A stretch of DNA of 17,532 nucleotides from Bacillota bacterium (GTDB taxonomy: Bacteria; Bacillota; UBA994), in the NCBI GenBank assembly GCA_018725535.1, contig QLUS01000023.1:1-17532 (forward strand), given 5' to 3'. The position numbers and the translations under genes are program-made. Under the pieces are notes generated by a model that ran no database searches, was not told the origin of the DNA, and worked only from the letters and a program-made list of their open reading frames with translations. Shown piece by piece: positions 1-7,093 of the stretch (the first letter of the stretch is position 1; each line of letters begins with the position of its first letter).

Positions 1-890
1 ACAATCCCGCTGTCAGAGGCCACGATGTTCCGGCCGCTCGGCGCCCCAATGTCAATGCCGCTGTGGAACTCCCGCGTGCGGAAAATGGGGTGTATCCGCC
101 AGCCAAAGGGGGAGGTGATGCGGGTGTGCCCGGGAACCGGCCAAATGAACCGCCCTGTGCCTACACCGCGCATACGCTCTTCAAGCTCCCTGATGACGCG
201 GTCTAATTCTTCCGCTAAGCGGTTAAGCTCGTTGTACGCGCGAATTGCTTCCGCTTTGTCTTGGTTTAAGCTAGTAAGAATGGCGGTGCGACTAGAGGCA
301 CGGCTCTGTAAGCTGGTCTGTTGTACCCGCTTCTGCTCGCGAAGCGAGGAAATTTCCGCGCGCCGCTCCTCGACCCTTTCTCTACGCTCCGCGACTATGG
401 CCCGTTCCTCTTGCACTGCGTGATAAATTGCGATATCCTGATTTATCACCATGCGCAGCAGACTAAAGCGGCTGATAAAGTCGGCGAAGCTCCGGGCTTG
501 AAACAGCACTTCGAGGTAACTAACCGCGCCGCGTTCATACAGGGCGCGCAGCCGCATACCGAGCTGGGCGTTTCGCCTAGTCAGACGCTGTGACGCGTCA
601 TCAAATTCCCGCGTCAGTCGCCGGAGTTCACTTTCCGCCGTGCGCAATCTGCTCTCTAGGGTACGTATTTCTTGCGTGGTACGGTCAATGTTTCGCTCTA
701 TTGTCTGCAGCTCACTCAAGACGCTCCGCGCCTGCCGGTCGGCTGCTGCGGCCCGCCGTTCAGCTTCTTGCATACGCTGCTGCACTTGTCGGCGTTCACG
801 CTGCCTGGCTTCAAGGTCGGTGTTAGCTTCGACGCCAAGCGGCAGGAGCAAAAGCGCTACCGCCAACGCCGCTAGAATTCGCCTTAACAT
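1..890 (-). CDS. M23-family murein hydrolase / EnvC-like protein with coiled coil (3' end cut by window edge)
   Basis: Secreted cell-wall hydrolase or hydrolase activator expected to work with FtsEX. The reading frame is open from an ATG at 890 to the window edge, about 296 codons. The ATG has an AGGAGG site 7 bases upstream that overlaps the ftsX stop, so the two genes are translationally coupled. Residues 1-23 form a signal peptide (Arg-Arg, then an Ala/Leu-rich core, probable cleavage after VEA). About residues 24-240 are Arg/Glu/Gln-rich heptad sequence typical of a long coiled coil. An M23 (LytM) domain then begins with SPFGWRIHP and FHSGIDIGAPSG, whose His and Asp are the usual zinc ligands. 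The second metal-binding half lies outside the window, so I cannot tell an active endopeptidase from a degenerate EnvC-type activator. Gene order ftsE-ftsX-M23 is a known arrangement and supports a role in septal or sidewall peptidoglycan cleavage. Family certain; precise role inferred. Confidence 0.88.
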   Translation of the reverse strand, partial: MLRRILAALAVALLLLPLGVEANTDLEARQRERRQVQQRMQEAERRAAAADRQARSVLSELQTIERNIDRTTQEIRTLESRLRTAESELRRLTREFDDASQRLTRRNAQLGMRLRALYERGAVSYLEVLFQARSFADFISRFSLLRMVINQDIAIYHAVQEERAIVAERRERVEERRAEISSLREQKRVQQTSLQSRASSRTAILTSLNQDKAEAIRAYNELNRLAEELDRVIRELEERMRGVGTGRFIWPVPGHTRITSPFGWRIHPIFRTREFHSGIDIGAPSGRNIVASDSGI

Positions 891-901
891 TATCCCGCCT
901 C

Positions 902-1789
902 CTATACGTCCAAGTAGCGTCGCACCGACATCCCGCTGCCAACCACACCGATCAGCGCGCCAAGACAAAGCAGCGCGAGTGCGAGGCTCTGCAATAGCGG
1001 CCAAGGAGCGACAAAGGGCCAGAAGGGGATGGCTGCGGCCAAAGACCGCACAGCAAAGTAGTACCCCCAAGCCAGTACCGAGGAAGCCACCACCGCGCCA
1101 ATTAGGCCTAGGACTAGTCCCTCAATGATAAAGGGCCAGCGCACAAACCAAGCTGTAGCGCCGACATAACGCATGATGCTAATCTCCCGGCGCCGCGCAA
1201 AGACAGTTATCCGGATGGTGTTGGCAATGATAAACATGGCTGCAAGCGCGAGCCCTGCCGTTAGCCCTATGCCTACGCCGCGCACTGCGCGGGTTATGGA
1301 GAGAAGCTGCTCCACAATCTCGCGCCCGTAGATTACTTCCTCTACGCCTCTCAGTCTCGCTACCGCCGCTGCAATTTCCCCTACGCGAAAAGCCGACTCA
1401 GCGCGTACGACAAAGGCTTCGCGCAGCGGGTTATCGTCCTCCCACCCGGCAAGGAAGTGGCGGTTATCGCCATACCACTCCAGCAGCTTTTGCCATGCCT
1501 CTTCCCGCGAGACAAAAGTAACCTCTGCTACCCCCGGGATGGCTTTAAGCTCAGCCTCAAGCTGTGACCGCTGCTGGCTACTTATGTCCGCAAGGTAAGC
1601 CGTAAGCTCAACTTGCGCTTCGACCTGTGCGGCCATAGCGCCGATGTTTACCGCCAATAGCATAAAGACGCCAAGCACCAGCAAGGCGACCGCCACCGTA
1701 CCGATAGAGGCAAGCGTCATCCAGCTATTGCGCACGAGGCTGCTGCCCGCAGATTGAAAGAAGTAGCCAAAGGTGCGGGGTTTAACCAT
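902..1789 (-). CDS. ftsX: Cell division protein FtsX (ABC transporter-like permease)
   Basis: Membrane partner of FtsE. The FtsEX complex transmits ATP hydrolysis to extracellular peptidoglycan hydrolases. I chose the ATG at 1789 (295 residues). It overlaps the ftsE stop by 8 bases (ATGGTTAA), and the protein then starts MVKPRTFGYFF, as FtsX proteins do. A GTG at 1813 would add 8 residues but is deeper inside ftsE. One membrane segment lies near residues 20-42, followed by an extracellular domain (roughly 43-165, including the VTFVSREEAW stretch usual for this family). Three more membrane segments follow near 175-200, 220-245 and 265-287. The cytoplasmic RRREISIMRYVGA motif after the second membrane segment is the FtsE coupling region. 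Length matches the family (about 295-300). The downstream M23 gene starts immediately after the stop and is the likely hydrolase partner. Confidence 0.95.
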   Translation of the reverse strand: MVKPRTFGYFFQSAGSSLVRNSWMTLASIGTVAVALLVLGVFMLLAVNIGAMAAQVEAQVELTAYLADISSQQRSQLEAELKAIPGVAEVTFVSREEAWQKLLEWYGDNRHFLAGWEDDNPLREAFVVRAESAFRVGEIAAAVARLRGVEEVIYGREIVEQLLSITRAVRGVGIGLTAGLALAAMFIIANTIRITVFARRREISIMRYVGATAWFVRWPFIIEGLVLGLIGAVVASSVLAWGYYFAVRSLAAAIPFWPFVAPWPLLQSLALALLCLGALIGVVGSGMSVRRYLDV

Positions 1790-2462
1790 GGTAAACACCG
1801 CGCTCCTCGTCACGTACTACACAACCGCCCTCTAAGGCCACAACTCGTTTGCGTAAGGAGTCGACAATTTGCTTTGCATGAGTTACCATTAGCATAGTTG
1901 TACCAGCGGCGTTTATCTCGAGGAGCAGTTTGACTATACCCCAGGCAGTTTCGGGGTCCAAATTCCCTGTAGGTTCGTCGGCGATAACGAAGGCCGGCTG
2001 GTTTGCTATTGCTCGCGCGAGAGCTACCCGCTGTTGTTCCCCGCCCGACAGCTTGCCCGGTAGCTGCTTGGCCTTGTGAGTCAACCCAACAAGCTCAAGC
2101 ACCTTGGCCACGCGCCTGTGAATCAGCCGCGGCGAGGCCTCGACGACCACCATGGCGAAAGCGACGTTTTCTTCCACCGTCCAGTTAGGCATCAGGCGAA
2201 AGTCTTGAAACACAACCCCGATCGACCGTCTAAGGTAGGGGATCTCGCCGGCTCTCATTTTGGTGATGTCACGGCCGTTAAGGATAATCTGGCCCTGCGT
2301 CGGCTTTTCTTCCCGCAGCAGGAGCTTAGTTAATGTGGTTTTCCCCGCGCCGCTCTGCCCAACTACGAACACAAACTCGCCCTGTGAAACGCTCAGGGTG
2401 ACGTCGTTAAGCGCTATCGGCCCATTGGGATAGGCCTTGGTGACCTTGCGAAATTCGAGCAT
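1782..2462 (-). CDS. ftsE: Cell division ATP-binding protein FtsE
   Basis: ABC-type ATPase of the FtsEX complex, acting at the inner face of the membrane. The 226 residues show all nucleotide-binding motifs: Walker A GQSGAGKT (residues 35-42), Q-loop VFQDFRL (84-90), signature LSGGEQQR (138-145) and Walker B FVIADEPTGNLD (158-169). The H-loop His lies in MLMVTHAK. The Q-loop sequence VFQDFRL is characteristic of FtsE rather than of generic transporters. The ATG start has an AAAGGAAAG site just upstream. Its stop overlaps the ftsX start by 8 bases. The gene is first in its operon and diverges from the RNase J gene across a 119-base spacer (measured to the chosen RNase J start). Confidence 0.96.
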   Translation of the reverse strand: MLEFRKVTKAYPNGPIALNDVTLSVSQGEFVFVVGQSGAGKTTLTKLLLREEKPTQGQIILNGRDITKMRAGEIPYLRRSIGVVFQDFRLMPNWTVEENVAFAMVVVEASPRLIHRRVAKVLELVGLTHKAKQLPGKLSGGEQQRVALARAIANQPAFVIADEPTGNLDPETAWGIVKLLLEINAAGTTMLMVTHAKQIVDSLRKRVVALEGGCVVRDEERGVYHG

Positions 2463-2581
2463 ATTCTCTTTCCTTTCGTGTAACCAAGCTGTACTGTGTC
2501 GCTTTCGACAAATCTCTCCTTAATTCCTGTTTTTTCGCGCTGTAAATTGACGGCAATTCCCGAGAAAGGTTGGTTCAAGCT
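2463..2581. other. Divergent ftsE / RNase J intergenic region
   Basis: This spacer must hold the 5' signals of two divergent genes. I see the ftsE ribosome binding site (AAAGGAAAG, minus strand) and a weaker AAAGG for RNase J at 2565-2569. Possible -35-like words occur on both strands (for example TTGACG at 2547-2552, plus strand), but none has a convincing -10 at 16-18 bases. I therefore call no promoter. No inverted repeat or riboswitch-like structure was recognised. Confidence 0.4.
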
Positions 2582-4240
2582 GTGTCCGATAAATTACTCT
2601 TAGTTCCCCTTGGTGGTATGGGTGAGATAGGCAAAAACATGTTTGTCTATCAGTACCGCGATGAAATCGTGGTCATCGATGCTGGCCTGAAGTTCCCCGA
2701 AGACGAAATGTTTGGTGTCGACTACGTCATCCCTAACATCACTTACCTCTTGGAAAACCAAGCTAAGGTAAAAGCTATTTTCCTCACCCACGGTCATGAG
2801 GATCACATCGGAGCTCTTCCCTATGTCTTAAAACAGCTCCCTGTGCCCGTGTACGGCACGCGTCTGACCATTGGCCTGCTGAAAATAAAACTTGACGAGC
2901 ACAACATTAATGCTGTGCTGAAGGAAGTCAAGGCGGGTGAGGAAGTAAAAATCGGTAGCTTTCAGCTTACATGTTTCCACGTAAACCACAGTATTCCAGA
3001 TAGTATAGGGCTCGCCATTAAGACACCGGTAGGGACGATCCTGCATACCGGCGACTTCAAGCTCGACCAGACTCCTGTGGACGGCAAAGTGACCGACTAC
3101 TTCACGCTGACACGACTCGGTAATGAGGGTGTCCTAGGCATGCTGTCTGACGCAACAAATGCTCACCGCTTAGGCTACACAAAGTCCGAGCGCGATGTAG
3201 GCAAAGTGTTCGAGGACATTTTTGGTAAAGCTAAGGGCAGGCTGATTGTGGCGTCTTTTGCCAGCAACATCCACCGCATTCAGCAGGTTTTCGATACGGC
3301 TGTGCGTTTTAGGCGCAAGGTCGCCGTTGTCGGACGCAGCATGATCAAAAACGTAGAAGTAGCCACCGAGCTGGGGTACTTGACCTACCCTGACTCCGCC
3401 TACGTTGAGATTGAAGAACTGGATAGTCTTGCAGCCGACCGTATCGTGATTGTTTCCACCGGCAGCCAAGGGGAGCCTTTGTCGGGGCTGACCCGCATGG
3501 CCGCTGGCTCCCATCCACGCATTAACATCGTGCCGGGCGACACCGTTATCTTCTCGTCTACGCCCGTGCCCGGCAACGAAAAACTCGTGAGCAAGGTAAT
3601 TGACAGCCTGTCTAAAGCCGGCGCGCGCGTTATTTACCAAGGCATCGCCGACGTGCATGTCTCCGGGCACGCCAGCCGCGAGGAGCTAAAGCTGCTTATC
3701 AATATGACGCGGCCAAAGTTTATGGTGCCATGTCATGGCGAATACCAGCATCAGGCAGCCTTTAGTGACCTAGCCCAACTGATGGGCTACGACGCATCGG
3801 CCGTCCTCAGTGTAGAGAACGGCCACGTGGTGGAGTTCACGCCGGATTCCGCGCGCGTAGTCGGCAGCGTTACTGCGGGTTCTGTGCTGGTAGATGGCAT
3901 CGGCGTCGGCGATGTCGGCAATGTTGTACTGCGCGACCGGCAGCAGTTAGCGGCCGACGGTGTGATGGTCGTGGCTGCCACTGTCGACCGCAGTGCGCGC
4001 AAAGTTATCGCCGGGCCGGATATTATCTCGCGCGGGTTTGTCTACGTTAAGGAGTCAGAGGACCTGCTTAGTCAAGCTGAGTTAAACGTCAGCGTCGCGC
4101 TACACAAGGCGCTGCAAGATCACACGGATTGGGTCGCTTTGCGCAACGCCATCCGTGAGCCGCTCGCTAATTTTCTCTACGAAAAAACCCGGCGGCGTCC
4201 CATGATTCTGCCGGTGCTCTTAGAAGCTAACCGAAACTAG
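2582..4240 (+). CDS. rnj: Ribonuclease J (metallo-beta-lactamase / beta-CASP RNase)
   Basis: Dual endo- and 5'-3' exoribonuclease for mRNA turnover and rRNA maturation in the cytoplasm. I chose the GTG at 2582 (552 residues), which gives MSDKLLLVPLGGMGEIGKN. The frame also opens at a TTG at 2570, but its only SD-like sequence (AAAGG, 2565-2569) abuts that codon, whereas it lies 12 bases before the GTG. Motifs in order: PLGGMGEIGKN at the N-terminus, the metal-binding HGHEDH (residues 70-75), FHVNHSIPDS, HTGDFKLD, the beta-CASP segment with STGSQGEP, HVSGHASREEL, and PCHGEY near residue 380. A C-terminal domain of about 100 residues ends with RRRPMILPV. Length is normal for RNase J. It is the only intact plus-strand gene in the window and meets the transketolase gene tail to tail across 13 bases. 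J1 and J2 cannot be told apart here. Confidence 0.96.
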   Translation: MSDKLLLVPLGGMGEIGKNMFVYQYRDEIVVIDAGLKFPEDEMFGVDYVIPNITYLLENQAKVKAIFLTHGHEDHIGALPYVLKQLPVPVYGTRLTIGLLKIKLDEHNINAVLKEVKAGEEVKIGSFQLTCFHVNHSIPDSIGLAIKTPVGTILHTGDFKLDQTPVDGKVTDYFTLTRLGNEGVLGMLSDATNAHRLGYTKSERDVGKVFEDIFGKAKGRLIVASFASNIHRIQQVFDTAVRFRRKVAVVGRSMIKNVEVATELGYLTYPDSAYVEIEELDSLAADRIVIVSTGSQGEPLSGLTRMAAGSHPRINIVPGDTVIFSSTPVPGNEKLVSKVIDSLSKAGARVIYQGIADVHVSGHASREELKLLINMTRPKFMVPCHGEYQHQAAFSDLAQLMGYDASAVLSVENGHVVEFTPDSARVVGSVTAGSVLVDGIGVGDVGNVVLRDRQQLAADGVMVVAATVDRSARKVIAGPDIISRGFVYVKESEDLLSQAELNVSVALHKALQDHTDWVALRNAIREPLANFLYEKTRRRPMILPVLLEANRN

Positions 4241-4253
4241 GCGAAGTACCCTC

Positions 4254-5198
4254 TTATTGTGCTAAGGCCTGCAGAATGCGCGAGGCGATGCGTTCCGGGG
4301 TGAGGCCGTAAGCCGCGAGGAGCTCCTGCGGTTCGCCGGATTGTCCGAAGCGATCTTCGACGCCGATCATTAAGTGCGGGGGGCGGGCTTTGTTGGCGGC
4401 AAGAGCCTCCGCGCACGCGCTGCCCAGCCCCCCCGCCACCAAGTGCTCTTCCACAGTAACAATTAGTTCGCATCTCCCTGCCACTGACGCGAGTAAGCTT
4501 TTGTCCAGTGGCTTTATGCTGCTCATATTTATGACTTGAGAGCGAATGCCTTGCTCCTGCAACAGCCGAGCTGCCTGCAGCGAAGCGTCTACCATCACGC
4601 CGCAAGCGATTATTGCCACGGGGGCGGCTTCCCCAAGCACACAGGCTGTGCCAGGCACAAAGGCATAGCCCTCCGGAGAAACGCGCGGCACGGGCTGGCG
4701 TCCTAAACGCACATACACTGGCCCCGACTCTACTGTCGCCGCCGCCAAAATCATCTGGTAGGCTTCTTCTCCGTCCGCGGGCACCCAAACTTGCATCCCC
4801 GGTAACACGCGCATCAGCGCTATGTCCTCAATGGATTGGTGCGAACCGCCGTCAGGCCCTACAGTTAGTCCGGCATGAGTAGCCGCAATTACTACCGGCA
4901 GCCGAGGATACGTTACGCTGTTGCGCACTTGGTCGTACGCCCGCCCTGTAGCAAAAATGGCGAAGGTGCTGGCAAACGGCTTAAACCCCGCCAAAGCCAA
5001 ACCGCACGCTGTGCCCATCAGGTCGGCCTCCGCGATACCAATATTAAAAAAGCGCTCTGGGTATTTGGCGGCAAAGCCCGCCGTCTTGGTGGACTTAGAG
5101 AGGTCAGCATCGAGCACCACCATATCAGGGCGTGTTTCTCCGAGTGTAAGGAGGGCGCGTCCATAGGCGTCGCGCGTTGCTTCAAGTTTAGCCTGCAT
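4254..5198 (-). CDS. Transketolase, C-terminal subunit (split transketolase)
   Basis: C-terminal half of a two-subunit transketolase of the non-oxidative pentose phosphate pathway. The 314 residues cover the pyrimidine-binding and C-terminal domains. RFFNIGIAEADLMG carries the conserved Glu (residue 57) that activates thiamine diphosphate. HAGLTVGPDGGSHQ (about 108-121) and YVRLGRQPVP follow. The C-terminal domain includes VTVEEHLVAGGLGS. The ATG at 5198 has an AGGAG 9 bases upstream and overlaps the end of the N-terminal subunit gene by 11 bases, so expression is coupled. Split transketolases are common in archaea and Clostridia, so this is not a broken gene. It is the last gene of the minus-strand train; I see no convincing terminator after it. 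A 1-deoxyxylulose-5-phosphate synthase (related fold) is unlikely because of the split and the motif pattern. Confidence 0.93.
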   Translation of the reverse strand: MQAKLEATRDAYGRALLTLGETRPDMVVLDADLSKSTKTAGFAAKYPERFFNIGIAEADLMGTACGLALAGFKPFASTFAIFATGRAYDQVRNSVTYPRLPVVIAATHAGLTVGPDGGSHQSIEDIALMRVLPGMQVWVPADGEEAYQMILAAATVESGPVYVRLGRQPVPRVSPEGYAFVPGTACVLGEAAPVAIIACGVMVDASLQAARLLQEQGIRSQVINMSSIKPLDKSLLASVAGRCELIVTVEEHLVAGGLGSACAEALAANKARPPHLMIGVEDRFGQSGEPQELLAAYGLTPERIASRILQALAQ

Positions 5199-6009
5199 CT
5201 TTGCTCACTCCTAACATCTCGGCGTACTGGCGCGCCTGCTCTCTGCTCGGTGCTTTGCCATGCCAATCTGCCACGTTCTCCATATAGTCCACGCCTTTGC
5301 CTTTCACCGTGCGGGCGATAACTACGAGCGGCGAACCATCGCGCTCGGTGTGGAAGCCGCGGTAAAGATCGGTAAACGAATGCCCGTCCACGGTCACCGT
5401 CTGCCAGCCAAAGCTCTGCCATTTGTCGGCTAAGGGCTCCACGCGCTTCACCGCCGAAGTGTGCCCGTCAATCTGCAGCCCGTTGTAGTCGACAATAGCG
5501 GTCAGGTTAGTGAGCTTGTAGTGCGCCGCCGTCATGGCGGCCTCCCACACTTGGCCCTCTTGGAGTTCCCCATCGCCTAGTATCGCATAGACTTTGTTCG
5601 GCTTTCCCTGCAAACGCAAGCCCATGGCTAGCCCATTGGCTACCGATAAGCCCTGCCCTAGTGAACCCGTCGACATTTCTACCCCGGGGAGCTTGCGCAT
5701 ATCGGGGTGTCCCTGCAAACGCGAGCCTAATTTCCGTAGTGTCAGGGTTTCTGCTTCGCTGATATATCCCTTGGCGGCTAAGGCCGCATAAAGCACTGGC
5801 GCGGTATGGCCCTTGCTCAAAATAATACGGTCGCGCTCAGGACAGAGGGGGTCGGTTGCGTGCAATTTAGCCTGAAAGAAATAGAGATAGCTCATAATTT
5901 CGGCTAAAGACAAAGAGCCGCCCGGATGCCCCGAACCGGCTTCGGCAATGCTCTGCATGATCAGCCTGCGCATGAGCTGCGCTTTTTCCCGCAATAGAAT
6001 GGTGTTCAC
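5188..6009 (-). CDS. Transketolase, N-terminal subunit (split transketolase)
   Basis: N-terminal half of the split transketolase, binding the diphosphate end of thiamine diphosphate. I chose the GTG at 6009 (273 residues). It shares GTGA with the upstream TagA-family gene's stop and has AGGAG 9 bases before it; the longer open frame to 6060 lies inside that gene. Motifs: SGHPGGSLS (about 26-34), KGHTAP (66-71), GHPD, STGSLGQGL (114-122), and the thiamine-diphosphate motif from GDGELQEGQVWEA (146-158) to the Asn of VDYNGLQIDG. A late VKGKG is also typical. Length agrees with other N-terminal subunits. Position directly behind a cell-wall glycosyltransferase, with coupled starts, suggests co-expression with wall-polymer genes, but the enzyme itself is general metabolism. 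Confidence 0.93.
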   Translation of the reverse strand: MNTILLREKAQLMRRLIMQSIAEAGSGHPGGSLSLAEIMSYLYFFQAKLHATDPLCPERDRIILSKGHTAPVLYAALAAKGYISEAETLTLRKLGSRLQGHPDMRKLPGVEMSTGSLGQGLSVANGLAMGLRLQGKPNKVYAILGDGELQEGQVWEAAMTAAHYKLTNLTAIVDYNGLQIDGHTSAVKRVEPLADKWQSFGWQTVTVDGHSFTDLYRGFHTERDGSPLVVIARTVKGKGVDYMENVADWHGKAPSREQARQYAEMLGVSKDAG

Positions 6010-6728
6010 GCCGTCACTCTCCTCGTAACTACCTTCCACATAAAGAGCGGCAAGGCCCAAATGCGTTTTAGACGCTTAGGTTCTTTAAATAGCCTATAGG
6101 CCCATTCCAAGCCGCTCCGCTGCATCCAGCGCGGCGCGCGCACCGCCTTGCCTGCGAGTATATCAAAACTGCCCCCTACCTGCATAGCCGGGCAAGCGAG
6201 TACAGCTTTGCGATCGTAGATCCAGCGCTCGCCCCGTAAGCCTAGCGCGACAAACAAAAAATCTGGCTGCGCCGCGTTAATCGCCGCCAGGAGGGCGTCG
6301 CTCTCTGTTTCCGCGAAGTAGCCGTGGTGAATGCCCGCAACAGTGAGCCTAGGATAGAGCTCCTTAAGGCGCGCCGCCGCAGCCTCTGCCACACTAGGCT
6401 CTCCGCCGAGCAAATAGACCCTAAGCCCGCGTTCCCCAGCGCTTTGGCACAAGGCGTGCAGCAAATCGTAGCCGCTTACCCGCTCCGGCAGCTTTTGCCC
6501 GGTGAAGCGCGCCCCCCACACTACGCCCATGCCGTCGGCTATCACTAGCTCTGCGGCTTGAACCACCCTGCCTAGGCTTTCGTCCGTCACTGCCGTATAG
6601 AGAATCTCGGCGTTAGCCGTCACAATCTGCCCGCGACGGAGAACTATCAATTGAAGAGCCCGCTCTACTGCTTGCGCCATGGTTAACGGCGCAATCTTAA
6701 AGCCCAAAACATCAACACCTGTGTCCAT
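6006..6728 (-). CDS. tagA: TagA/WecG/CpsF-family glycosyltransferase (probable N-acetylmannosaminyltransferase)
   Basis: Predicted to transfer ManNAc from UDP-ManNAc to undecaprenyl-diphosphate-GlcNAc on the inner membrane face, an early step of wall polymer synthesis. I chose the ATG at 6728 (240 residues) because AGGAGG sits 8 bases upstream; the GTG 9 bases earlier overlaps that site. With this start, Thr37 (TANAE), Asp65 (ADGMGVVW) and Arg83 (PERVSG) fall at the positions of active-site residues reported for Thermoanaerobacter TagA. GGSFDILAGKAVRAP and the Trp/Arg-rich tail (LEWAYRLFKEPKRLKRIW) match the family, including its membrane-binding C-terminal appendage. Odd point: the usual GxPxQExW motif is here GLRGERW, one residue shorter and without Pro and Gln. 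The gene follows the toxin-antitoxin scar and overlaps the transketolase gene by 4 bases. Whether the acceptor and donor are exactly as in TagA is inferred. Confidence 0.9.
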   Translation of the reverse strand: MDTGVDVLGFKIAPLTMAQAVERALQLIVLRRGQIVTANAEILYTAVTDESLGRVVQAAELVIADGMGVVWGARFTGQKLPERVSGYDLLHALCQSAGERGLRVYLLGGEPSVAEAAAARLKELYPRLTVAGIHHGYFAETESDALLAAINAAQPDFLFVALGLRGERWIYDRKAVLACPAMQVGGSFDILAGKAVRAPRWMQRSGLEWAYRLFKEPKRLKRIWALPLFMWKVVTRRVTA

Positions 6729-6780
6729 TAGTCCCACCTCCTGCGCCGTGCATTTATCGCATCACTGCTATATTAAACAA
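6729..6780 (-). promoter_or_regulatory. Weak possible promoter for the tagA-transketolase genes
   Basis: On the minus strand, TTGTTT (6775-6780) and GATAAA (6753-6758) are 16 bases apart and lie about 25 bases before the tagA start. The matches to consensus are poor (3/6 and 4/6). I list it because a 349-base gap separates csaB from tagA here, so a separate promoter would make sense. The sequence lies in the decayed start of the former antitoxin gene. Confidence 0.2.
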
Positions 6781-7093
6781 CGAGATTGCTGCGCTGTGCC
6801 GAGCCTCCGGCGAACCTGTGTATCTCACCAAGCACGGCGAGGGAGATCTCGTATTTATAGCGCAGCAAAACCCCACTGCCGCCCGCAGAATAAAAAACGA
6901 GTTGCTGGTCGCCATCCGTTCGCTTTCTACCATGCCGGAGCGGTTTCCGTTCCTTAGTGCCGAGTTCATCCCATTGAACAAATACCACAAGCTGTGCGTG
7001 GAGAAGTGGTACTTGGTTCTGTACCAGATCAAGGATCACACGGTGTATGTTGACTACAGCGTGGATTGCAGACAGGATTATGGGTGGCTATTA
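6761..7093 (+). pseudogene. Toxin-antitoxin scar: Phd/YefM-type antitoxin start fused to RelE/ParE-type toxin remainder
   Basis: This is the content of the 349-base gap between csaB and tagA, on the opposite strand. One frame reads ITAILNNEIAAL, then SGEPVYLTKHGEGDLV (6806-6853), which is the N-terminal signature of Phd/YefM antitoxins. Without a break it continues FIAQQNPTAARRIKNELL (6854 on), which is the first-helix region of RelE/ParE toxins, and then the rest of such a toxin: SLSTMPERFPF, EKWYLVLYQIKDHTVYVDY and the terminal DCRQDYGWLL (to 7093). The antitoxin's C-terminal toxin-binding part and about the first 20 toxin residues are missing, consistent with one internal deletion. There is no ATG at the expected antitoxin start, and LRNNYNEI seems shortened to LNNEI. 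The toxin's stop is also lost: the frame runs on to 7301-7303, antisense to csaB. A GTG at 6818 could in principle start a fusion product. I infer a dead remnant. Family assignment is from recognised motifs. Confidence 0.82.

Noticed and set aside
640..1128. Plus-strand open frame across the M23 and ftsX genes
   Set aside because: Antisense to two well supported genes, Arg/Ala/Ser-rich, no family resemblance and no SD.
1789..1813. GTG at 1813 as the ftsX start
   Set aside because: It lies further inside ftsE, and the eight added residues (MTRSAVFT) do not resemble FtsX N-termini; the ATG at 1789 gives the usual opening.
2349..2511. Short upstream frame before ftsE starting at a TTG after AAGGAGAG (minus strand)
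   Set aside because: The spacing from the SD-like sequence to the TTG is too short, the peptide overlaps ftsE out of frame and shows no similarity to anything I recognise. It might reflect a leader peptide but the sequence alone does not support it.
3170..3670. Minus-strand open frame of 166 codons opposite RNase J
   Set aside because: Antisense shadow of a highly conserved gene; no recognisable domain.
4182..4214. Possible minus-strand terminator after the transketolase genes (CCGGC/GCCGG stem then six T)
   Set aside because: Only a 5-pair stem with a 16-base loop, and it falls inside the conserved RRRPM-coding end of RNase J, so it is probably coincidence.
4237..4788. Long minus-strand open frame (183 codons) inside the transketolase C-terminal gene
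   Set aside because: Another frame of the same strand inside a gene with clear transketolase motifs; low-complexity Arg/Gly/Ser text typical of a GC-rich shadow.
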